From NCBI GenBank assembly GCA_020310875.1, contig CM035413.1, positions 168,170,996 through 168,234,995 on the forward strand: DNA of 64,000 nt, in the 5' to 3' direction. A program made the position numbers and the translations under genes. The DNA is from Ceratopteris richardii. Its lineage: Eukaryota > Streptophyta > Polypodiopsida > Polypodiales > Pteridaceae. How positions within the stretch are numbered: the stretch's first letter is position 1; each line of letters starts with the position of its first letter. The notes beneath the pieces were generated by a model. The model was not told where the DNA came from. It searched no databases and saw only the letters and a program-made list of their open reading frames with translations. Shown piece after piece: positions 1-11,968 of this stretch.

Positions 1-659
1 AACATAACATGGGACAACCAGATTTACCTAGACCACATGAAAACTACACTAGTACTGAGCAACAACAAGGGAGGAGGACACATGCTTCCCCAAATCCCTT
101 TGACAAGGAACCAGAAGGATATAATGAATTTTCACTCAGAAGAAGACATTATTGGCAACCTCAGCCTAGAATGCTTAGACCATATCAAGTAGCCAAATGT
201 ATGAAAAATCAATATGAAGGGTATTCTAATCCTCATGCTCATGCTGCAGAGTTTAGACAATTAATTAGAGCTGAGGAGGTGGAAGATTACAAAGTTCAAT
301 TTGAAGCATTTGGTCTAACCTTAACAGGACCAGCATTATCTTGGTTCATCCCTTTGAGAAAAGACATGTACCTGGATACTGAATCCTTCCTAGAAGCCTT
401 TATTGGGGAATTCTCAAAGACCGGGATAAAACATAGCACAGCCACTCTGATACACAGTTTTAAACAACAAAAAGATGAAAATGTCAGAGAGGCAGCCAGG
501 AGATTTAAGCAATATATTGACAGATGTCCTAGAGAAGAAGTACCTTCCATGGCTAGACAAGTATCCCTATTTATAGAAGGGTTAAGAAGTACTCAATTAA
601 GAACCCTAGTGTACTACAGGAGATGCCCTGACCTAGGAGCTTGTGTAAAAGAAAGATGA
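1..659 (+). pseudogene. Element G: Ty3/gypsy gag fragment
   Basis: This + strand reading frame encodes part of a retrotransposon gag (capsid) protein. Landmarks are a basic N-terminal stretch, then the capsid core with FEAFGLTLTGPALSWF, a second helix block around HSFKQQKDENVREAARRFKQY, and the LFIEGL motif. These line up block by block with the gag proteins of elements A, B, C and D in this window, so it is the same broad non-chromoviral Ty3/gypsy group, although the sequence is clearly diverged. The element continues beyond the left edge of the window. On the right the similarity stops near 650, where minus-strand sequence of element C begins. No zinc knuckle, protease or LTR of this copy is visible. 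It is a fossil fragment. Confidence 0.85.
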
Positions 660-3232
660 CTTCATTTTCAAAATTTTCTGTCAATCGGGACACCAATAGT
701 GCTCGTTTCCTTTGACCTATTTCTACAGTGTATGGCATTGGATGATCATCATGTGGTTCCGCCATCTGCTCTTTTATTGGAGAATTATAAATCAGGGGAG
801 ATAGAAGACGTACCTCTACCTCGTCAGTAGGATTTTCTTTTGTCGGCTCTACTGGTGTCCCGATTGATGCTTTCTCTTTTGCTTTGGTCTCTAATTGGGC
901 TAAGCGCTCAGTCTTCTCTTTTACTTCTTGCATTGCTGCCCGTAGTGCTTCCTTGGTAGCTAGTAACTCGTTACCAATCTCTGCTACATGATCCATATTT
1001 TCACTATAACTCGCTGCAAGTTTTCCATGGGTTGTATTCAACTGCTTTTTTAGCTCATATGTTTCTTGAGTGTACTTACGTTCCCATTCTTCTCTCAATG
1101 CTTGCTCTTGTTTCAGCAAATCTGCATATTTCTCAATTTGAGCGCTTACTTCTTTTTGGTCAATATCTGTTGTCTCTTGTTTTTCTATAGGTTGTTCATA
1201 TAGCAATGACTTCATCAGTTCTTTATTTCGGTTTCGTAAATTATCGTTTTCTTCCATGTATACTTTCAGTTGTGTTTCGAGCAAGTTGCTTCTAGCTTTT
1301 ATCCTCTCCTTATCTGCTTCACTGGCTTCATGCTGTCTTTGTAATTCCATCAATTGTGTTTGTAGCTGATGATGCTGGTTCGTCAATGTATCACATTGTG
1401 TTTTGACCGCGTGCATCCGTTTCTTTGGTTGCAATTTCTTTCTGGGCCTGGATGAGTTGTGCAAATAGTTGTTCACTCATAATTTGAAACTGATTCTTTT
1501 CCCTCATGGCCTTGTCGTAATGTGCATCTGTATCCATCATCTGTTGTTGTGTATCCATGGCCGTCTGGATCATTTGCTTGACAACACGTTTTAAGTGAGT
1601 AACATCCACATTTAACCATGTGGTAGGAATATTAGGTTCTGCTCCTGTTGTCACATCTTTCCCTTGTGCCACGTGTAATGTAGTATCATGGGGCTGCCTA
1701 ATATGAAGTTGGATTCTTGGCTCAGCCTCCATGTGGTCAATTTTACCTTGCAATGTATCATCGGGCACTTCAATCACAGTTGGCTCTTTGTTTTATAGTA
1801 AGCCAGAGTCTTGGTTCACAGGAGTTTGTATTTCCTCTTTGATAGGTGGTTTGGCATCTGTATTAGTTATTGGAGCTTCTTTGATGCTGACCCTTGATGT
1901 TTCATTCAATTGAATTACGTGCACTATCCCAGTGGATTCTTCTATGTTCTTTACTTGTTTCTGTTGGTTGTCAGGTGTGACTTCGACTTGATTGATCTCT
2001 GTCCAATCTTCATTGTGTGTTTCTGTTTGTATATCTGTATCCAGGGTGTCCTTCTCAGGGCTTGATTCCTCATTAGAGCTTGATTCCTCCAACCCTATTT
2101 CTTTGTATCTGGAAGGTACTTGATGAGTTGCTTTATCCTTCTGTTTCTTTTCCTGGTTTGCATGTCTATAATGGTGACCTTGAATATTCAAATTTACTTG
2201 CCCCCGCATATACTGATGCGTTTCTTCCAGGGCTGCAGAGAGATCTCTCTTAGTAATTGGTTGTTGGGTCCCAGGAATCTTTGGCAATGTGTGTGTCCTC
2301 TTTGATTGGGGTGTAGCCTGGGCTTCTTCCTCCCTAAGGCGCTTTGTTCCTCTCATAGGTGTCTTTGAGCTGGTTCCTACTTCTTCAACAGCGATGAAGG
2401 TTTTCTTTTTCTTTGGAACAATTGCTGACTTTACATATTTGGCCATCTCAGTTGAGGTGGGCATCAAGCGCAAGCAGTTCTTCATATCCAGTGCCTCATA
2501 AATAAGTAGGGTCAAGGCCAAACTACCATTCAGAAATTTTTTCTGACCCCACTTCTTCTTTGCTTCAAATAGGCGTTCTTGGACATATGGAGTCATGTTG
2601 ACTTGATTTCCAACTTGCCTCATAGCATGTGAGAGTAGTTGCACCACAATCTTTTGAGGTGTTGTATATCTATGCATACTTGGAAAACAAAAGTGCTGGT
2701 GCACTAAGCGAACAGCCTCTTCAATATCAGTTCTGTTGATTTCCAAAAAGGATCGCTTTTTCGGATCATGACATTCATCTTTGACATTCGTGATTCCCTC
2801 TTGATTCCATCCAAAAGCCTTGTTAATCAGCTCATGAGTAAATTGAATTGTCTTCCAGGCACCAACTTTATCCAGTACTCGTGCCTCTGGGACTGATATC
2901 TTATTCGATGCAGGCTGAAGTGTATTCATTACTTGCGTACATCTCTGGAAATCTAGTAGATAAATAGGTAGTCTGAGAAACGCATCCATTCCTGCTTGTG
3001 TCCAGACATCTATCATGTGCGGTAATCGTTGTACGATAGTCTTGAAATCTTGCGACATGATAGGGAAGTAGTGATCCCTGTCCATGATTTTGATAGTGGC
3101 CATGAAAATGAGACCCGATACTGGTTGGTTATCCAGAAACCAATGGCCTCTTGCTTTCGTTATTGATTCCAAAGGAAGAATGTGGACCTCTTCCTCTTGT
3201 GTTGCTTCGAAGTTAGTAGATGCCATCTGCAC
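660..3232 (-). pseudogene. Element C third gene (env position), coiled-coil protein
   Basis: Sense-strand gene lying after pol, where retrovirus-like elements carry env. The most likely start is the ATG at 3226 (MASTNFEA), just after a CTAAT...TGCAG sequence that resembles a splice acceptor. The N-terminal part, about 260 residues (roughly 2440-3226), is globular and matches the third gene of element B in several blocks, for example QHFCFPSMHRYTTP here against QHFAFPAQDRFTMP there, plus GHWF and a W..AG motif followed by DFQRC. A Lys/Glu/Ser-rich linker follows (about 1800-2440). The last part (about 660-1777) is a long, heptad-rich coiled coil with Gln, Glu and Leu. No signal peptide or membrane segment is seen, so it is not an obvious envelope protein. 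A few breaks are present. Function unknown. Confidence 0.7.
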
Positions 3233-3250
3233 TCAATATAGAGTATGAAT
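3224..3250 (-). promoter_or_regulatory. Possible splice acceptor before C third gene
   Basis: On the minus strand a CTAAT branch-like sequence is followed about 20 nt later by TGCAG directly before the ATG of the third gene. Envelope-position genes of plant Athila-like and retroviral elements are known to be expressed from spliced RNA, so this would fit. It is a short-motif inference; no donor site was identified. Confidence 0.3.
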
Positions 3251-3515
3251 TAGTGGCAAGATGGTATCAGAAATCCTCTTTCATTTGCCTTTCATAAGAT
3301 TGACATTGCTTCACGTAAATGGTGTCGTCCCTTCCCCGTGGGTGTGAGAAAGGTAATACCTGGGATTTTTCCTATTTTTAGGTATTTTTATGTTTTTATC
3401 TGAAAGAAAAACAGAAAAGTTAGTTTATAGCGGAAGCGATTATTAAATTTTTTAGTAATTTTCTTTAGATTATGTACAAGTGCTCTCCTATTTCCCAAGA
3501 GGAAAATGTGCTTCA

Positions 3516-4067
3516 CTATCCTAAAATAGAAGAATATTGTGCCGAATGCGTGGCCTTGTAATGTGGCCCTATCATGCATACTTTGGATTCTGGTAACTCC
3601 ACATGTGTGCAACTCGAATTACTTGGTTGATGCCTACAGCTAGTCTTGCTTTTTGGCATCCAAATCTGCTTTATTTCATTGGGAGAAATCGTGTTCCCAA
3701 CATTCCTGGTGAATGCAGTGCTTCTCATTTGGTGCTTCTGCTTTGTCTGCTTTTTGAATCTTGGAATGACGTGTGAATTGTATGTAGACTCCTGCTCTAT
3801 CCTGTAGCAGGTTAGCTTCTGTTGTTTTGCCTTTAGACCATACTGATTTTCCTTGTTCATTGGTTCGTCCTTTTTGATGATTTTCATTTGAGTACATGAC
3901 TTGGGAATCCATATTTGTGTGCTGGCCGACTGAGCGGCTATCACCTTTTTCGGAATCCATACTTTAGCAATTCTTTGTGGAACTGAATATCTAGAGCGAT
4001 TTACATACTCGTTCTCTATGTTCTTCTGCTGTAGCAAGTAGTTCTTCTGTTGAAGATATGCAGCCAT
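3516..4067 (-). pseudogene. Element C pol tail with W[VI]PK repeats
   Basis: This segment is the C-terminal tail of the pol polyprotein, after the second protease-like domain. It is basic and rich in Gln, Ser and Lys and carries spaced copies of a short aromatic-basic motif: KVWIPKK, QIWIPKS, QIWMPKS, with related HVIPRFKK. Elements A and B have the same kind of tail in the same place. A short motif peptide repeated at irregular spacing suggests a docking or nucleic-acid-binding tail, but that is inference. The segment is broken in this copy. Confidence 0.65.
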
Positions 4068-4082
4068 TTGGTCCTTCCTTAT

Positions 4083-4835
4083 CTAGGCTTGTCGAGTGTA
4101 AGGAATGGGGTATGTTCTAATAAGTGCCGACTTGTGATTACCTGGAGAAGGAGTCTCTCTTGTGCGTGGTTCTTCGCTAAGGTTGTTTTCAGATAGAATG
4201 ATACTCTTGTGACTTGCTAGATTAGAAGATGGTGTGCAAGCAGAATTCAGTGTATCCTCACATGAAGTACTTGATGAAGGGGTTTCCATAGTGCTAGTGA
4301 ACATACATCCATCACTGTGTTCATTTGAGTGAGTTTTCGGTTCTATATTTGTGGCTTTGATTGGTCGTTTGTCTAGCATGTTGAATACTTCACGATGTCC
4401 TATCTTGGCCGAGATGTATCCTAAGGCCAATTGAATAGTTACTTCATATTCGTATATCCAATCTTGACCTAACACGAGCTCTTCCAATAAGTCCTGGTCC
4501 TGACATACTAAGAGTTTTTGTTCCATTCTGTTGTTTCCTAAGTGTAGAGGCAAGATAATCTCTCCTATACACTTGGTGATCTTTCCTCCTATTCCAATCA
4601 GCTATGCCTTAGATGGTCGTAATTCCTCTTTGAGTTTCTGTGTCAATGAATACTTGATACAGCTTATAGCGGCTCCTCTGTCAATGAGAGCATCCACTAA
4701 GTGGTACTCCGTTTTTTTGGCTCCCAAATTCAAATATGGTTGTGTCCTCTGTTGACCTAGGTTTTTAGTGGCTCTAAAATTAGCCATTGGGATGAGTTCC
4801 TCTCCTAGGCAATATCTCTCATCTCTCTCTCTCAT
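4083..4835 (-). pseudogene. Element C second retropepsin-like domain (post-integrase)
   Basis: Two adjacent sense-strand pieces show the outline of an aspartic protease fold: an N-terminal strand region, an ALID-GA type active-site region near 4690, and the C-terminal LVLGQDWIYEY strand near 4450-4475, a retropepsin hallmark (hydrophobic-hydrophobic-LG.DW). The domain lies downstream of the integrase C-terminus, whereas the usual protease of this element lies far upstream at about 7310-7620. The same second domain is present and better preserved in A and B. The copy is decayed. Confidence 0.65.
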
Positions 4836-4886
4836 CCACTCTTTCCGTTTCTTGATTCGTTCTAGTGCTTCCTGTCTGGCTTCTTC

Positions 4887-5897
4887 TCATATCCTTTCTT
4901 CCTCGATGCATCTATTTTTACTCATTATCAATCGTGACATTATTTCTTCAGTTAATGGCTCTAAGTATTTTTTCACTCGACATCCACTGATATAGTTTGG
5001 CAATACTTCTCCATCTAGAGTTGCTAAATTGATGGCTCCGCTCATGGATATGTGATTGATGATTAATGGGCCATATCCTCTTTTCTGCAATTTCTTAGCG
5101 TGTTGTTTCAGGGTATATACCAAAACTAAATCTCCTTCCTTCAAATTTTTATCTTTAATATGAGCATCAAAATATGCCTTCTATCGCCTTTTAGCAGCAT
5201 AAATTCCTGCTACTGCTTGTAACATAGTCTCATGTAGCTTCTCTATTTGATCCAATTGAGCTGAGAGTTCATGTCCCGTCCACTCATAAGTTGTTGCTAC
5301 TCTGAGAGTGGGTATTAAGAAATCAATTGGCAAAATAGCATTTTGTCCATACACTAAGTTAAAAGGAGTAGTTCCTATGGGGGTCTTATAAGCTACTCTG
5401 AATGCCCATAAAGCGTGATGTAATTGTTTATCCCAATCAGATCTACCATTGTTCACAATTTTAGTGAGAACTGTGCATAAGATTTTATTTGAACTTTCGG
5501 CTTGTCCATTGGCTTGTGGGTGATAAGGGGCTGATTTCTTATGAATTACCAAGAATTCATTTAGTAAGGCTTCTATAACCTCATTCACAAAGTGTGTGCC
5601 TCTATCACTTACAATTTCTATTGGTAGTCCAAATCTAGTGAAAATGTTCTCGAAGAGAAACTTGGTCGTAGTCCTTGCATCGTTTTTCTTGGTAGCTTTG
5701 GCTTCAATCCATTTGGTCAAATAGTCTGTGGCTACAATTATATACTCGGTGTGGGATCCTTTAGCTGGGGGGCTAATAGGTCCTATGAAGTCTATTCCCC
5801 ATTTTATGAAAGCTCTTGCATGCATCATGGGTTTCAGAGGCATTCCATCTCTTCTAATTGGATATTTTGTTCGTTGACATGTATCACATCTTTGCAC
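4887..5897 (-). pseudogene. Element C integrase core and C-terminal domain
   Basis: Retroviral-type integrase. The core shows KWGIDFIGP (first Asp), VSDRGTHF (second Asp) and PYHPQANGQAESSNK (catalytic Glu), spaced as in Ty3/gypsy integrases. The C-terminal part (4887-5144) has the KRGYGPLIINHIS block followed by ISGCRVKKY, equivalent to the GPY/F module; no chromodomain is seen, so it is not a chromovirus. CDTCQR at the upstream end belongs to the second HHCC zinc domain. The sequence is highly similar to A and B integrases. Confidence 0.85.
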
Positions 5898-6296
5898 ATA
5901 TGTTGCTGCATCTTGATGTAGAGTTGGCTACCACATTCCAACAAAGAGAATCATTTTTGCTGTTTTATCTGCAGAGAAATGTCCTCCTGCAGCTCCTGTA
6001 TGTGCCATCTCTAAAACAGCAAGATACTCGTCTTCATGAATGCACACTCGCAAATGACTATCTCTTCCTAGTTTAAAGAGTTGTTTTCCTATAAGAGCAT
6101 AGTCCTTGCTTTGTTCTACAAGTGCTCGTTTTCTTGCTAAAGTGGCTCCTTCTGGGTACTCTTCGGTCTTTAAGAACTTCACCAGAGGCATGCTCCATCT
6201 TGGTGCTACAGTGGAGTAGCATAGAGTGGAGTTCTCTTCTGGATTCCGTTCTTGATAGGTTGGGCAGGCTGATACATAGTTATGCGCATCCCTCAC
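5880..6296 (-). pseudogene. Element C integrase zinc-domain region
   Basis: Sense-strand segment upstream of the integrase core. It begins with the end of a first HHCC zinc-binding domain (region around CPTYQERNP), then a linker matching A and B (LARKRALVEQSKDYALIGKQ and LGRDSHLRVCIHEDEYL), then a second HHCC domain starting at EMAHTGAAGGHF and ending in CDTCQR. It therefore supports the duplicated zinc domain seen whole in A and B. The copy is broken. Confidence 0.65.
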
Positions 6297-6808
6297 AACT
6301 TATCTATCTCTTCCTTTATCTTTGCTGAGTAAACATTGTTATATGTGTATGGTCTTTGTTTGGAAGGTTTAGCTTCGGATGTCATAGGGATTCTATATGC
6401 ACATATAGATGGATCTACTCCTTTCAAATCCTTATATGTCCAGGCAAAGACATCCCTGTATTCCCTTATGAGTCGTATTAACTCTTGTTCTTCCTCCATT
6501 GAGACATCCTGTCCTATAAAAGTACATCGTTCTTCTCCTTCCTCTAGAGTTACTACTATTTTCTTGGTCTGCTCTTTGTTGTCATATGCTATTCCTGACT
6601 GTGCTTCTCATTTTGGCATTTGAATAGCAATTCTTCTCTCTTCTACTTCATATTTTTTGAAGTGGGCGGGCACTTCAAATTGGTCTTGAGGCTTGTTTTC
6701 TTCGTCAATTTTTGCTTTTTCTAATCCAAGCTCCTCTTCCTGTGTTGGTTCTTGATTTATTTCATTAGTTATGGCACTTACTTCTAGATTTCCACTTTTT
6801 ATTTCCAT
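6293..6808 (-). pseudogene. Element C reverse transcriptase N-terminal part
   Basis: The sense strand encodes the conserved lead-in to Ty3/gypsy reverse transcriptase: LIREYRDVFAWTYKDLKG, VDPSICAYRIPM, and KQRPYTYNNVYSAKIKEE. Both A and B have nearly the same residues directly before their polymerase fingers. The polymerase YVDD region and RNase H were not recognised in this element. A Glu-rich linker precedes it (about 6608-6808). Confidence 0.75.
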
Positions 6809-7864
6809 TCACTCTTGCTCCATTTCAATGCTCTCATAGTCCTCCTTCCATTCCTTTTCTATCACTTCCCCTTCTTCAGCCTCTTGAAGAACTACCACAT
6901 ATAGACTAACGTCATATCCTTCCTCATCAATGCATTCATTCATGGTTATCACTTCTTCGTTTACACACACATCGAGAGTGGCTAAAATCTCCATCCAACC
7001 ATGAGGTTCAAATTCTTCATCTAGGAATATTTGAGGCATATAGGCTGGATCTTGTACTGATCTAGCAACTCCTTGCCTTTGCTGCCATCCTTTCCTCCGA
7101 TCCTCTTCCTTTTTCGCAGTTTGGCATATCCATAGATGAGTGTCTTCATTCATCCACGATTGGTCACTTGAACCTATACTATGAATCGATTGATTATCTT
7201 CCTCCTTATGAATCTGATTCCATTGAAAGGGGGGAACATCTTGATATGTATATGTGTGGAGATTTATTCTTGTGGTGGTTCCTTCATGCTGTAGGTATAC
7301 AACGTCTTTTCCCCAATCTTGCACTACCTTTAGTTGTCTCATGAAAGGTCTTCCAAGTATCATTTCATAATTGCTAGGCCTTTCAAATTGACAAATCGTT
7401 GTGTGTTCGAACTCAACTCCGCAAGTGGTTAAAGCTACCCGTTCCAACAATCCCAAGGGTCTTTCAATGTGTCCATCTGCCATTTGTATCTTCATGCGTG
7501 TTGGTCTTAGAGCTGGTTTTCCCCATTTCTCCTAGATTTCTCTAGTAGCAATTCCTACTCCAGCTCCAGAATCTAAGATGGCTTTAGTTGTGTAACCTCT
7601 ATAGGTAATTGGAAGGCACGTGTTTCCTTCATCTCCCTCACTAAAATCTCCAACCTTATCGACAGGGATTTTTACTGTGTTCACTTCATCAGGCATCTCC
7701 TTCTCTTCCGCCTTGATCTCCAATTGACTGGCTAATTTCTCCTTCAAATGTGGTTTGACCTTTAACAGTTCTTCCAATGTCAGAGTGCAAGGGATTTTTA
7801 CCTTTCTAAGGTGTTGTATGATATCTGATGTTTGGACAGATGGGTTCAGTTCTTTTTTTCTCAT
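6809..7864 (-). pseudogene. Element C protease (first retropepsin)
   Basis: Aspartic protease in the normal position between gag and reverse transcriptase. Landmarks are YRGYTTKAILDSGAGVGIAT (active-site loop), then MADGHIERPLGLLERVALTT, and EMILGRPFMRQLKVVQDW, the C-terminal LGRPF strand. A and B match over the whole length. The acidic region after it (6809-7250) is a linker toward reverse transcriptase. The fossil copy has several breaks. Confidence 0.8.
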
Positions 7865-8802
7865 TGAGGGAATGTGGTATGAAATTCTGAATTATGTTCG
7901 TACTCTCCTGTGTAATTTGGCAAAACCTTTACACTATCATTTTCTCTGTTACTTGGATCAATTGGTATTATTTCTTTCGAATTCAGTTCAGGTATGGAGT
8001 CTTCAATTTCACCTTCTGCTTCTAGCTCCTCAAAGGGTGGTTCTATTCCTTCCACTTTTTTCCATCGATCTTCTTGGACTCTTGCCCACAAGTCTTTAGG
8101 CCATTCCCCTTCTACTTCGGGAACAATGGAGCCTTCCCTTGTATCCTCACAATACTTCCCATTATGTGTCCCACCTGCTTCAGTTTTCTCGGGGTCCTTA
8201 GGGATGACACACTCTTGGAATACTTTTTCAGGAATTCGTGAACTAGGTAGTCGAAGGACAGGTTTTTCTAAGGTCTGTTGAGCCACTTCAATTAATTTTT
8301 TGCATATCTACAACCTTTCCTTCTCTAGCTCACCTCTAGGATATTCTCTTTCATGTTGTTTGATGGTAGGCCCTGCTCTTATTCATGCCTTGTACGCCTG
8401 AATCCACATGGATAATTCTTCAGGCATGGGATCTGCTAAAACTGATCCTACCTCTTCTTTTTTTGACTTTCCTTTCCAATTTTCTTCTTCCTCTTCTTGT
8501 TTCTCTTTTAGATTTTGTTCGCTCTTCTCATTTTCCTTCTTTTGTAGTAATTTCTTTTCCTTTATCCTATCTCTACGGTTCTTCCATCTCTGTGTTCGTT
8601 TACTTGTAACACTTTTCTCAGGCTCCTCCGAGTCTTCAACTGTTTGAGGTGTAGGTATGTTCCTTTCTCTGTCACCTTGATCATTTTCTTTAGTTTTGTC
8701 TGGGGTCTCTTTAGCTTTGGCTCTAGTTATTGCTTTCAACGGTACAGTGTACTCCTTATCACTCCCTAACGACTCTATCACTTCTATCACGTTAATCTGC
8801 AC
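7861..8802 (-). pseudogene. Element C gag-protease linker region
   Basis: Low-complexity, Lys/Glu-rich segment between the zinc knuckles and the protease. It includes AITRAKAKETPDKTKEND and a basic KRTQRWKNRRDRIKEKK stretch, then a motif LADPMPEELSMWIQAYKA that is shared with A (LADPTPEGLDMMFKAYQA) and B (LAEPIPENLDMMFRAYQA). Conservation of that motif across diverged elements suggests a small folded or interacting helix. Several breaks are present. Confidence 0.6.
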
Positions 8803-10755
8803 ATTAGACTTAACTTTGTTGGGGTTCTTGGGGCAATCTCTGAAAAGGTGTTCTTTACCACAATCACTACACTATCCTTCCCAGACTCACTGTGGTGGTG
8901 GTGGGTTTGGTAATGTACATTCTCTGATATAATGATCACCTCCGCATCTATAACATGGTCCTCTAGGTACAAGCTGTCTATTCATGGGTTGGGGGGTATG
9001 GATGCCCTAGGGGCTGTGTACATCAATGACACATAGTCCTGCTCATATCCGTAGGAACTATCAGGCGCTTCCATGCCATATGCATATGGTTCGTACATTT
9101 GTCCATATTCTATCATAGAGCTCTCATAACTGGGATAGTTTCCTTGACTATGGTCATAAGATGAGTCATATGGTTCATTACTAGGCAATGGTGTGGCTGG
9201 GACTATTGCTCTCTCTAGGTTTTCTTCAGCTTGAGCCATTTTCACTGGGACAACATTCTGAGGATGGGGTGGTTGTTGTCCTAACATCGGTTGTGGTTTA
9301 TTGTAACTTTGATAAGCATATGGTCGTGGTACAGGTGCCTGCTGCTGATATGTGGGATATCTGAAGGCTTCTCCTCCTAGTTCTCTCTGAGGGTATCCAT
9401 AAGGTCTCATGACTTTGATTGCCTATTGTAAGGACAATTTTCCGAGCTGTGATTTGTGTATTTTTGTTCTATGTTGCAATATTGTAAAGGGCCTGGAACG
9501 GGTGGTCTATTGTAAGCATAGGCAGGTGGTGGGACTATTCCCCTAGTGCACAAATGAGAAGGATGATCACCTCCACAATGCATACATCTTCTAAGCATGG
9601 GCCGTCTCATTGGGTTGTTGGGGTAGTTCCTCTGTCCTTGAACGTTCAACTTCTTTGCTACTAAGTCGGCTATTTCCTCTACATTGTTCTTAGGGTTTGA
9701 TGTACTGCTGACGGAATCTTCACTTTTCACGCTACCTTGAGGTACTTTTAGGTCCTCGGCTAGATTGTCTTCTAGGTCAATACATTCTTTCATACATTCT
9801 TGTAAAGTTTGAACTCTTTTCACATACACCAGAGATCTTAATGATCCGTTCAATAATCCTTCCAGGAACAATGACACCATCTTGTTTTGAGTGGGTCTCT
9901 CTTCAATAGGGCATCTATCCACATACTGTTTGAATCTTCTTGCTGCCAATCTCACTGATTCTATAGGAGCTTGCTTAAAGCTATGGATTAATGAGGACGA
10001 GTTGTTTTTAATTCTAAACTTAGTGAATTCCTCAATCATTTCTTGATAGACTTGTTCCATATTTTGAAAATTGTTGGGATCTAATGGCTGGAACCAAGCT
10101 AAAGCTGTGTCTGTCAAAGTTAGACCAAAAGACTCATATTGGATCAAAAAATCTTCTACTTGTTCGGCTCTGATTACTTGCTTGAATTCAGCTATATGAT
10201 TCCATTGATCAAGTACACATCCATCAAGGAGTCATCTTGAGGAACTAGGTCTCCTCTCCAAACCCCAACAATAGTAGATCTCCCTCTAGGTGTGGTCACT
10301 TGCTCTTCATCTCCGTCTTCATTAAGGTTTGGAGCAGTGTTTTCTTCCCCAAGTTCATTGATATTTTTAGGATGTTCTGTAACAACATACTGGATATCCC
10401 TTTTATCCATATACAATCCTCCTGCATACTTAACTACTAGCCTAGGCACTATGTAAGCATCTGAAGCTTTCTTCAGTCTGGCCACTGATCTGTTTAGACC
10501 ATCTAGGTAGATAGGTATCTCATGTTGATTGGTGGTCACATATTCTAAAGATGTTTGATATTCTCCCTCAATAATTGACATCATACCAATCATTGGTACA
10601 GTGTTTTGCATATCCTCTGAAGCCATAGGAATTTCTTCCTCTAACTCACTAGAGGTTTCAAAATAATGTGAACGGCTACTTGGTTCGGCTACACTTTCTA
10701 CAGAAGAGATCACACTTCTTCGGCTTCCTAGGGTTCTCCCAAATCTCAGGTTCAT
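8803..10755 (-). pseudogene. Element C gag
   Basis: Gag protein starting MNLRFGRTLGSRRS at 10755, the same MNLR[SF]G start used by A, B and D. The capsid core is around 9407-10147 (YESFGLTLTDTALAWFQPL, SSLIHSFKQAPIESVRLAARRF, LFLEGLLNGSLRSLVYVK). A compact zinc knuckle, CMHCGGDHPSHLC, follows near 9570-9610 with the unusual spacing CX2CX3HX4C, then Pro/Tyr/Gln-rich sequence. Gag packages element RNA into cytoplasmic virus-like particles. The copy has a handful of breaks. Confidence 0.85.
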
Positions 10756-11960
10756 CCACTTAAAAGCTCTGATCAGCCTTTGCCAACCTTTGGCTTCTAG
10801 AGCTCTTCACTATGGGTCAGAATTCTAAAAAAAATTGGTGGGGACAGGACTAACTGTGAGTCCTCAAGTCACGATACTTGACCTCCAAAAAATTTCACGA
10901 TACTCGACCTTTGACTCAGACGATACACGATATCTCCCAGACACGATACACGATACTTCATGCGAGACGATATTCGATACTTGATTAATCACGATACTCG
11001 ATACACGATACTTAAGAAAACACGATACACGATACTTGTGAGGTATCGCGATCAGGGATCACACGATACTCGATACTTGGGAAGTATCGCGATCAGGGAT
11101 CACACGATACTCGATACTTAGAAAGTATCGCGATCAGGGATCACACGATACTCGATACTTGGGAAGTATCACGATCAGGGATCACACGATACTCAGTACT
11201 TGAGAAGTATCGTGATACTCGGGAAGTATCGCGATACTCAGGAAGTATCGCAATACTCAACCACAGGAGATCACGATACTTGTCAGGTATCGCGATACTC
11301 GACCGTGGGAGAACACGATACTTGACACTTTTTAGTTTTTTGCCAGTGTTATTTTTTATTTTGGGTTCATACACATGTTCTTAGAGTACATTTACCCTCC
11401 CCTCTTAGCCTCAATCAGAAGAATACTTCTTCTCTACCCCGGTGTGGCCTTCACGATACTTCACGCAGATCGTTTTTTCTGAAATGCTTAATTTATGTGA
11501 TAAGGATGAGAGAATGATATATGTGCTTACCTTAGGTACTCTCCCTCAACCCTTTAACCACACTGACTTGCTCTACGCAGCTCAAACAGCTCGGAATTCG
11601 CTCACGATACTCGACAACCACCTCTCATGATACTTGTTCAAGAGACAAGTGACTTACAAAATGACATTTTTTGGCTTTTATACTTTTGAATTTTCCTACT
11701 CACTGAAAAAAGAACAACAAGACAAAGACTGAAAGCTACTCTAATTACTTAACCTACTCCCTTACTCCTCCTACTCTACTCACTCCACTCACTTTCCTAG
11801 ACTAATAACTCACTACACACACTTCAAGAGTGAGAAGTAGTAAGTGCGGATGAATGTGACTTACCAAAGAAGACAAAATCACTACTCCTCCTCTCGCTTC
11901 AATGCAAAAAGCTACTTACCATCACACGAATGCCTCGGTTTGATTTGACGCTCCCCGGCA
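10756..11960 (-). repeat. Element C leader with TATCGCGATA tandem array
   Basis: This 1.2-kb stretch between gag and the primer-binding site has no convincing gene. From about 10870 to 11330 it is built from tandem and dispersed units containing GTATCGCGATC, CACGATACTCGATAC and TATCGCGATA, a perfect 10-bp palindrome. A unit of about 42 bp is repeated three to four times in register around 11040-11200. Single relatives (ACGATACT) continue to about 11640. Open frames across it arise from the repeats and are not proteins. Positionally it matches the arrays in the leaders of A and B. Confidence 0.85.
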
Positions 11961-11963
11961 CCA
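11953..11963 (-). other. Degenerate primer-binding site of element C
   Basis: The sequence next to the inner LTR edge retains the ends of a tRNA-Asp type site (complement of ...CCCCGGCA... and CCA), in the same place as the complete sites of A and B. It is decayed. Confidence 0.45.
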
Positions 11964-11968
11964 AAAAA

